6,623 nucleotides of DNA from an uncultured Terrimonas sp. GTDB lineage: Bacteria > Bacteroidota > Bacteroidia > Chitinophagales > Chitinophagaceae. The stretch is taken from assembly GCA_946886925.1 (NCBI GenBank), contig CAMPJQ010000161.1, forward strand, positions 1 through 6,623. The letters are read 5' to 3'. A program made the position numbers and the translations under genes. The notes under the pieces were generated by a model, which was not told the origin of the DNA, ran no database searches, and was given only the letters and a program-made list of their open reading frames with translations. Below, piece by piece: positions 1 through 5,961 of this stretch; within the stretch, counting starts at the first letter, position 1; every line of letters begins with the position of its first letter.

Positions 1-993
1 GACGGAAGTCTTCATATACTAACTGGTACGCATGCCCTCATAGAAGACCAGGTGCAGTTTAATAAGCTTGGTTTTGCCGTAGTAGATGAACAGCACCGTT
101 TTGGGGTGGCGCAGAGAGCCAAGCTGTGGGAGAAAAGTGAAATTCCCCCGCACATGCTGGTGATGACGGCAACGCCTATCCCGAGAACCTTGGCAATGAC
201 GGCCTATGGCGATCTTGATTACAGCATCATGGATGAACTTCCGCCCGGAAGAATACCCATTACCACCGTTCATCGCTATGAAACCGCCCGTTCGCAGGTG
301 ATGGATTTTATAAAAGCCGAAATTTTAAAAGGACGACAGGCATATATCATTTTTCCGCTGATTGAAGAAAGTGAAAAAATGAATTATGAAAACCTGATGA
401 AAGGTTATGAAAATGTGAAAGCTTACTTCCCGGAACCCAAATACTGGGTAAGTATGGTGCATGGAAAAATGAATGCGGCGCAAAAGGATGCAAACATGCA
501 ACGTTTTATACAAAAGGACACTCAGATCATGGTGTCTACCACTGTTATTGAAGTAGGTGTAAACGTTCCCAACGCAACGGTGATGGTTATTGAAAGCGCA
601 GAAAAATTTGGGTTGTCGCAGTTACACCAGTTGCGCGGCCGGGTGGGAAGAGGAGGAGAAAAAAGTTATTGTATTTTACTTACCGGCAATAAGTTAACTG
701 CCGATGCAAGGGAAAGATTGAAAATGATGTGTGCCACCAATGATGGTTTTATTATAGCAGAGAAGGATCTTGAAATACGGGGACCCGGGGATATCGAAGG
801 CACGCGCCAGAGCGGCATGCTTAATTTTAAACTGGCGAGTATTGTGCAGGATAAACATTTGTTAGATTTAGCCAAACAATATGCGGAAAATATACTAAAT
901 GATGACCCCGAACTGGGTATGGCAGTTAACTTGAAGTTAAAAAACTATCTTCAGCATCAAAAAGGACAAACCCTGTGGAGTAAGATATCGTAA
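1..993 (+). CDS. recG: ATP-dependent DNA helicase RecG, C-terminal part (5' end outside window)
   Basis: RecG is a superfamily 2 double-strand DNA translocase that remodels stalled replication forks and branch-migrates Holliday junctions in the cytoplasm. Frame 1 is open from the first base, so the gene is cut by the window edge. The 330 residues present are about half of the usual ~700; the N-terminal wedge domain and Walker A motif are missing. Visible in order: THALIEDQVQF just before motif II, the DEQH box at nt 85-96 inside VVDEQHRFGVAQR, motif III TATPIPRTLAMT from nt 166, the RecG-typical DELPPGR, motif V around STTVIEVGVNVPNA, and motif VI QLRGRVGRGG at nt 628-657. The C-terminal signature EKDLEIRGPGDIEGTRQSG follows, with a normal short tail ending at TAA 991-993. 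The DEQH box together with RGPGDIEGTRQSG separates RecG from Mfd and PriA. There is no sign of damage. The next gene starts 58 nt downstream and is functionally unrelated. Confidence 0.97.
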   Translation, partial: DGSLHILTGTHALIEDQVQFNKLGFAVVDEQHRFGVAQRAKLWEKSEIPPHMLVMTATPIPRTLAMTAYGDLDYSIMDELPPGRIPITTVHRYETARSQVMDFIKAEILKGRQAYIIFPLIEESEKMNYENLMKGYENVKAYFPEPKYWVSMVHGKMNAAQKDANMQRFIQKDTQIMVSTTVIEVGVNVPNATVMVIESAEKFGLSQLHQLRGRVGRGGEKSYCILLTGNKLTADARERLKMMCATNDGFIIAEKDLEIRGPGDIEGTRQSGMLNFKLASIVQDKHLLDLAKQYAENILNDDPELGMAVNLKLKNYLQHQKGQTLWSKIS

Positions 994-1051
994 ATATATA
1001 ATTAGGGTTAAATTCGCTATCGGAATCTGTACATTTAATAAGAAACTAAAG

Positions 1052-4000
1052 TTGAAATCTAAATCCCACATACTTCTTGTTTGTTTACTATTTAATACCC
1101 TGGCCATCTTTGCCCAGCAGGCTGTTGAGTTTACCGAAAACAAAGGTCAGTGGAACGATGCTGTTCTCTTCAGGGGCGTAATCAATAATGGTGCCTTTTA
1201 TCTTGAACGAAACGGGTTTACTGTATTGCTGCATAATGAAGATGATATGGAGCAAATTTCAGATCGCATACACGGGCATTCAGCCAAAGGTGAAACAGAT
1301 CCAAAAACAAGCAACCGGTCGGCTCACCCCCGCCCTTCTCATGGCGATATAACGGATCCTGATGCCGGCATTATTTTGCGCTCACACGCATATAATATGC
1401 GTTTTGCGGGAGCCAATACCAATGCCACGGTAATAAGTGAAAAACCGGTTAATTCTTATGAAAATTATTTTACCGGCAATGATCCTTCCAAATGGGCGGC
1501 CAACTGCAAAATATTCCAGGCGGTTACCTATAAAAATGTTTACCCCAATATTGATGTACGTTATTATGCACAGGGCGGCCAATTAAAATACGATATTGTT
1601 GTTTACCCGGGAGCCAACGTTGATGATATTGTTATGCAATACGAGGGGGTGGATAAATTGCAGATCAAAAACCGGGAACTGTATATCAAAACATCGGTGG
1701 GCGATGTAAAAGAATTATCCCCCTATTCTTACCAGGTTGGCAATGCAGGAAAAAATGAAGTGGATTGCAGGTATGTACTGGAAGGCAGGGATAAAGTGAA
1801 ACTAAAGGTGAGGCAATATGATCCGTCGCAAATACTGGTAATAGATCCCACTCTAATATTTGCCACGTTTACAGGCAGCGCCTCAAGCCAGTGGGGATTT
1901 ACGGCAACCTATGGTTCGGATGGAAGCTTATATTCGGGAGGCATTGTTTTTGGTCCCGGCTTCCCGGTTTCTACAGGCGCTTTTCAAACCAATTATGGTG
2001 GAGGAAGCGGCACAGAATCTTTTGACATTGGTATTATGAAATTTAACGGCAGCGGCAACAACAGGCTGTATGCTACATATATTGGCGGCGGCGGAGCCGA
2101 TCAGCCACATAGCCTTATCGAAGACAGTCAGGGTAACCTTGTAATACTGGGCAGAACCAATTCCGGGGATGGCTATCCACTCCAACCTGCAGATAATAAA
2201 TTGGGAACAGGAGGCGGATTCGACATCGTTGTAACAAAACTCAATAACAACGGAACTGCACTCGTTGGATCAAAAAGAATAGGCGGGTCCAATTCAGACG
2301 GAGTGAATATATCTACTTCCAGGTCGCCCAACAGCGTGTCCGTTTTTTATGGTGATGATTCAAGGAGCGAAGTAATATTGGACAACAGTGACAATATTTA
2401 TATTGCCAGTTGTACGCAATCGGATAACTTTCCCGTAACCAGCGGGGCATCTCAAGCTACCAGGGCAGGTAAACAGGATGGGGTGGTAATGAAAATTGCA
2501 CCTGATGTGGGAACTGTATTGTTCAGCACATTATTTGGCGGTGTCGATGATGACGGCACTTTTGTACTGGCGCTTAACCCCCTTAGCAACGATATTTATG
2601 TAGGTGGATCAACCAAAAGCAACAACCTGCCCGGTGTACCTGCTTCTGGTGTTATAGCGCCGGCCTACCAGGGAGGTACCGCAGATGCTTTTATAGCCGT
2701 TTTCAATAATACAGGCGCTTTGCAAAAAGCCAGCTATCTCGGCACAAGCAATATGGATGCCATATATGGTTTGAAATTCGACCAAAAAGGATTTCCCTAT
2801 GTAATGGGTGTTACCCTGGGCGCCTGGCCGGTTAGTCCCGGAGTGTACAATAATCCCGGCACAAAACAATTTATCGTAAAAATGCAGCCCGATCTTTCGG
2901 CAAGTGTATATTCAACCGTATTTGGAAGTGGCACTGCAACCTTTAATATTTCACCTGTGGCCTTTGCGGTAGACAAATGTGAAAACGTATATGTAGCCGG
3001 GTGGGGTGGCAGATTAAATCCCAGCGGGGATGATCCGTTTCATACTTCCGGAACTTTTGGGATGCCCACAAAAAACTGCGATGTATTACCCAATGGCTGT
3101 AACACGGATGGGAGTGATTTTTATTTCTTTGTATTGGAGAAAGATGCAAAAGATATTTTGTTTGGTGCATTTTACGGACAAAAAGGTGGTTTCGGGGATC
3201 ATGTGGATGGCGGCACCAGCCGTTTTGACGCCAATGGTGTCATTTACCAGTCTATATGTGCTGCCTGTTTTATATCGAGGTTCCCCCAAAGTACTTTCCC
3301 CACCACGCCGGGCGTATGGCGTCCGAAATCGGGAAACCCCAACGAATGCAATCTTGCAGCGGTAAAAATTGAAATGGATTTTTCCGGCGTAACCAATGGC
3401 ATCCGGCCTACTATAGATGGAAAACCGTACAGGAACTATGGCTGCGTACCTGTTAAAGTAGATTTTATGGATACCTTACAAAAAGGGAAATTATATATCT
3501 GGGATTTTGGCGATGGCAATAAAGATACTACTACCGTTCCCACCACCAGCAATACTTATAATACTGTTGGTTCTTACGGTGTAACGCTGATCTCTATAGA
3601 TTCCAGTAAATGTATTATAAGTGATACGGCATACACAACCATCCGGGTACGAACGGACAGGGCGGAACTTGGAGCAACTGCCGCTAAATTGCTCCCCTGC
3701 GAAAGCCTGAACTTTGAATTTACGAATACCTCTGTGGCGCCACCTGGTAAACCTTTTCACGACAGTACATTTACATGGGATTTTGGCGATGGTTCTGCAC
3801 CGGTAACCGCAGGACCGGGTAAAATACAACACGAATTTCCTGCAGCCGGAACCTATAATGTGCAACTTTCGCTGGCAGATACCAATTATTGCAATGCACC
3901 CGATACATTTACGCTTCAAATGCGTGTAGCGCCTAATGTTGAAGCAAAATTTGAAACCCCGGCCGAAGGATGCGTGCCACACCATGCTATCTTTAATAAT

Positions 4001-4693
4001 ATATCAGAAGCCGGTCAATCTTTTTACTGGGATTTTGGCGATGGCACTACTTCAACCGAATTTTCTCCTGAGCATGACTACAATACGGAGGACGTGTACC
4101 GGGTAAAATTATTAGTGGTGGATTCTATGACCTGTAATATTTCCGACTCTGCCTTTTTTACCATTAATGTACGGTTAGGACCCACAGCAGGTTTTACTTT
4201 CAGCCCCACACAACCACAGGAAAATACGCTAACCACTTATACCAACACTTCAATGAATGCCGTAAGTTATAAATGGTATTTTGGTGATGGAGATACTTCA
4301 GTACAAGTTAACCCGGTACACCAGTTTAATTCAACGGGTGAATTTAATACCTGTCTTATTGCCTATAACCAGTATGGCTGCGCCGATACAATTTGCCAGC
4401 CCGTATCGGCAATTGTATCTCCGTTAATTGCTGTAGCCAATGCCTTTTCACCCAATGGCGATGGCACAAATGATAAGGTATTTGTGAGAGGATATGCTAT
4501 TGGGAAAATGGTTTTCCGTATCTACAACAGGTGGGGGCAACTGGTATATCAAACCACGGACCGCAACCAGGGATGGGATGGAAAATACAAGGGCGTTTTG
4601 CAACCTATGGATGCATATGCTTATACGCTGGAAGTAGAATTCACTGATGGAAGTAAAGCAACCAAAAAGGGAGATATTACGTTGCTGAGATAA
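1052..4693 (+). CDS. Secreted multidomain PKD / SBBP-propeller protein with T9SS type B (gliding motility-associated) C-terminal sorting domain
   Basis: This 1213-residue protein is predicted to be exported by Sec and then across the outer membrane by the type IX secretion system. Residues 1-21 form a signal peptide (MKSKSH, hydrophobic LLVCLLFNTLAIFA, cleavage before QQA). Residues ~26-270 resemble the DUF7948 N-terminal domain (ENKGQW near 29, YPNIDVRYY near 168, VIDPTLIF near 263), with a hydrophilic His/Pro/Asp-rich stretch at ~70-108. Residues ~275-780 contain repeated beta-propeller (SBBP-like) strands, e.g. FDIGIMKF at 324, FDIVVTKL at 390, QDGVVMKI at 475, ADAFIAVF at 544. Four PKD domains carry W-x-FGDG cores at W817, W909, W993 and W1075. 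The C-terminus from N1130 (NAFSPNGDGTNDKV, FRIYNRWGQLVYQT, GWDGKYKG) is the CHU_C/TIGR04131-type sorting domain. The start is TTG; no ATG lies upstream in frame and the signal peptide begins immediately. Adhesion, polymer binding or a surface-structural role is inference; no catalytic domain was recognised. The PorP/SprF-like gene downstream is its probable export partner. Confidence 0.95.
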   Translation: MKSKSHILLVCLLFNTLAIFAQQAVEFTENKGQWNDAVLFRGVINNGAFYLERNGFTVLLHNEDDMEQISDRIHGHSAKGETDPKTSNRSAHPRPSHGDITDPDAGIILRSHAYNMRFAGANTNATVISEKPVNSYENYFTGNDPSKWAANCKIFQAVTYKNVYPNIDVRYYAQGGQLKYDIVVYPGANVDDIVMQYEGVDKLQIKNRELYIKTSVGDVKELSPYSYQVGNAGKNEVDCRYVLEGRDKVKLKVRQYDPSQILVIDPTLIFATFTGSASSQWGFTATYGSDGSLYSGGIVFGPGFPVSTGAFQTNYGGGSGTESFDIGIMKFNGSGNNRLYATYIGGGGADQPHSLIEDSQGNLVILGRTNSGDGYPLQPADNKLGTGGGFDIVVTKLNNNGTALVGSKRIGGSNSDGVNISTSRSPNSVSVFYGDDSRSEVILDNSDNIYIASCTQSDNFPVTSGASQATRAGKQDGVVMKIAPDVGTVLFSTLFGGVDDDGTFVLALNPLSNDIYVGGSTKSNNLPGVPASGVIAPAYQGGTADAFIAVFNNTGALQKASYLGTSNMDAIYGLKFDQKGFPYVMGVTLGAWPVSPGVYNNPGTKQFIVKMQPDLSASVYSTVFGSGTATFNISPVAFAVDKCENVYVAGWGGRLNPSGDDPFHTSGTFGMPTKNCDVLPNGCNTDGSDFYFFVLEKDAKDILFGAFYGQKGGFGDHVDGGTSRFDANGVIYQSICAACFISRFPQSTFPTTPGVWRPKSGNPNECNLAAVKIEMDFSGVTNGIRPTIDGKPYRNYGCVPVKVDFMDTLQKGKLYIWDFGDGNKDTTTVPTTSNTYNTVGSYGVTLISIDSSKCIISDTAYTTIRVRTDRAELGATAAKLLPCESLNFEFTNTSVAPPGKPFHDSTFTWDFGDGSAPVTAGPGKIQHEFPAAGTYNVQLSLADTNYCNAPDTFTLQMRVAPNVEAKFETPAEGCVPHHAIFNNISEAGQSFYWDFGDGTTSTEFSPEHDYNTEDVYRVKLLVVDSMTCNISDSAFFTINVRLGPTAGFTFSPTQPQENTLTTYTNTSMNAVSYKWYFGDGDTSVQVNPVHQFNSTGEFNTCLIAYNQYGCADTICQPVSAIVSPLIAVANAFSPNGDGTNDKVFVRGYAIGKMVFRIYNRWGQLVYQTTDRNQGWDGKYKGVLQPMDAYAYTLEVEFTDGSKATKKGDITLLR
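3500..4291 (+). repeat. PKD-core direct repeats within the surface-protein gene
   Basis: An identical 17-nt word, TGGGATTTTGGCGATGG, occurs at 3500-3516, 3776-3792 and 4028-4044. A diverged fourth copy (TGGTATTTTGGTGATGG) is at 4274-4290. Each encodes the W-D/Y-F-G-D-G core of one PKD domain. The spacings are 276, 252 and 246 nt, all multiples of three, so deletion or duplication between copies would keep the reading frame. The identity reflects protein conservation plus uniform codon choice; whether it recombines is inference. Confidence 0.85.
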
Positions 4694-4699
4694 GGGAAG

Positions 4700-4724
4700 A
4701 ATTTGAAATTTTAAATTTCAAATT
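4700..4724. repeat. Perfect 25-nt AT-rich inverted repeat
   Basis: The arms AATTTGAAATTT (4700-4711) and AAATTTCAAATT (4713-4724) are exact reverse complements around a single T at 4712. The palindrome lies 7 nt after the stop codon of the surface-protein gene and upstream of the PorP/SprF-like gene. It could be an operator, a transcript-end hairpin or a member of a dispersed intergenic repeat. As an RNA hairpin it is weak (two G-C pairs only), its loop would need to open several bases, and no U-tract follows, so it is not called a terminator. Confidence 0.85.
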
Positions 4725-4756
4725 TAAGATCTGACTGCCTGGAGACTGACGAATAC

Positions 4757-4765
4757 AAAGGAGGT
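4757..4765 (+). promoter_or_regulatory. Strong Shine-Dalgarno sequence deciding the start of the PorP/SprF-like gene
   Basis: AAAGGAGGT is a nine-base match to the usual 16S rRNA 3'-end complement. It sits only 1-2 nt before the first ATG (4767) but a near-ideal 7-8 nt before the second in-frame ATG (4773), so it favours the second. Such strong SD sites are uncommon in Bacteroidota; the two other gene starts in this window, as far as visible, lack one. Confidence 0.7.
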
Positions 4766-4772
4766 TATGGAC

Positions 4773-5891
4773 ATGTTTTTATCTTTATTACATACACGAT
4801 GTTCATGGGCGCGGAATGCAAAACGCATTTTGACGGAGCGGATCACTAAGCATAACCGTACAACAACGCGAATTTTTATATTCACATTGTTAATAGGAAT
4901 TGGCTTGCCGTCTTTCGTTTGTGCACAGGATCTGCATTTCTCACAATTCTTCAATTCTCCGCTAACCACCAACCCTGCCAATACCGGTTTTTTACCCGAA
5001 CATGATTACCGGCTTGGTGCCAATTACCGCCAGCAATGGGCCAGCATCCCTGCACAATTTAAAACCATGAGTATTTATGGAGATGCGCAGGCATTCCGCG
5101 ACAGGTTTGAATCGGGCTGGGTAGGACTGGGGGGTGCCATATTGCGTGATGTTGCGGGAAGCGGTAATCTTACTTCCACCAAGGTTTATGGCTCTGCTGC
5201 ATATCATCAAATGCTGGGAAGTACAGGATTGCTTTCCGTTGGATTTAATATTGGCTGGGCAAACAAAAGAGTAGATGTAACAAAGTTTACATTCGACAGC
5301 CAGTGGAATGGTAAATTTTTTGACGCAGGCGCTCCGAGCGGAGAAAATTTTGCAGCAACAAATATCAACTATCTTGATGTGCAGGTTGGTGTGAACTATG
5401 CTTATTTTCCAACAGACAATATTTACCTTCATGCAGGTGTTTCCGTACACCATGTAAACAGCCCCAAAGAATCATTTTTCAATAGTGCTTTGGGATACGA
5501 TAATGCTATAGCGCGCAGGTATATCGCCTTTGCAGATGCCGTGCTGAAAGTAAACGACAGGGTAATTGTAAGCCCCGGCGCTTATTTTACCACGCAGGCA
5601 AAAGCAAAAGAACTGACGCTCGGATTGCATGCCAATTATAATTTATCGGGCGATGGAGAAAAACAGGTGATCGGTGGCCTGTATTACCGTGGCAGCGATG
5701 CGGTTATTCCAATGATCGGTTTTCAATGGAAATCGGTAAGGCTTATGTTCACTTATGATGCTACTACCTCATCCCTCAAAAATTATAACAATATGCGGGG
5801 AGCATCTGAATTTGCGTTGTTGTACAATGGTTACTACAACCAGTATAACCAAAGCTTAAGGCAAACGCAATGCCCCGTACCGCGGTTTTAG
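4773..5891 (+). CDS. PorP/SprF family type IX secretion system outer-membrane protein
   Basis: Members of this family are outer-membrane beta-barrel proteins of ~300-350 residues. PorP is a T9SS component, and SprF-type paralogues are needed for secretion of a neighbouring partner with a type B sorting domain. This protein has 372 residues from ATG 4773. After a long basic n-region (residues 1-33) there is a hydrophobic core IFIFTLLIGIGLPSF and cleavage after CA at about residue 51. The family hallmark QDLHFSQFFNSPLTTNPANTG follows directly (family form: QDPQFSQ(F/Y)..NP...NPA..G). The rest alternates aromatic and Gly-rich amphipathic strands, and the C-terminus CPVPRF resembles the CPRF-type ends I recall for the family. 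ATG 4773 is preferred by SD spacing. ATG 4767 (two residues longer) and TTG 4830 (353 residues, a more ordinary n-region) are alternatives. It lies 79 nt after the surface-protein gene on the same strand, so co-transcription is likely though a separate promoter is possible. A specific symbol (porP or sprF) is not justified. Confidence 0.95.
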   Translation: MFLSLLHTRCSWARNAKRILTERITKHNRTTTRIFIFTLLIGIGLPSFVCAQDLHFSQFFNSPLTTNPANTGFLPEHDYRLGANYRQQWASIPAQFKTMSIYGDAQAFRDRFESGWVGLGGAILRDVAGSGNLTSTKVYGSAAYHQMLGSTGLLSVGFNIGWANKRVDVTKFTFDSQWNGKFFDAGAPSGENFAATNINYLDVQVGVNYAYFPTDNIYLHAGVSVHHVNSPKESFFNSALGYDNAIARRYIAFADAVLKVNDRVIVSPGAYFTTQAKAKELTLGLHANYNLSGDGEKQVIGGLYYRGSDAVIPMIGFQWKSVRLMFTYDATTSSLKNYNNMRGASEFALLYNGYYNQYNQSLRQTQCPVPRF

Positions 5892-5961
5892 CAACCTCTC
5901 CCCTCTTACTTTCTTACCATCTTACTTTCTTACCACTTACCCTCTTACCTCCCTCATATCA
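5892..5961. repeat. G-free pyrimidine-rich tract with CTTAC octamer tandem repeat
   Basis: From 5892 to 5961 the + strand contains no G. Inside it, 5904-5919 and 5920-5935 are identical 16-nt tandem copies (TCTTACTTTCTTACCA), each made of two related octamers (TCTTACTT, TCTTACCA). Degenerate units continue at 5936-5942 (CTTACCC) and 5943-5950 (TCTTACCT). The tract fills the gap between two convergent genes and runs over the stop codon of the minus-strand gene (5954-5956). No hairpin with a T-tract is seen. The role is unknown. Confidence 0.85.

Noticed and set aside
1030..1037. TACATTTA upstream of the surface-protein gene as a Bacteroidota -7 promoter element (TAnnTTTG).
   Set aside because: It misses the final G, no TTG-type -33 element lies at suitable distance, and in AT-rich intergenic DNA such a match is expected by chance.
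3030..3365. Plus-strand 111-codon open frame inside the surface-protein gene.
   Set aside because: It lies wholly within the 1213-residue CDS in another frame, whose domain match is continuous; the alternative product has no recognisable features.
3491..3985. Minus-strand 164-codon open frame opposite the PKD region.
   Set aside because: It mirrors the PKD codons, and its Cys/Arg/Ile-rich product is typical of an antisense shadow frame.
4700..4724. AT palindrome as a rho-independent terminator.
   Set aside because: The stem has only two G-C pairs, the loop is a single base, and no T-tract follows.
4992..5453. Minus-strand 153-codon open frame opposite the PorP/SprF-like gene.
   Set aside because: It is antisense to a well-supported CDS, and its product shows no domain or signal.
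5904..5950. Tandem repeats as a small CRISPR array.
   Set aside because: Units are 7-8 nt and directly adjacent, with no unique spacers and no cas gene nearby.
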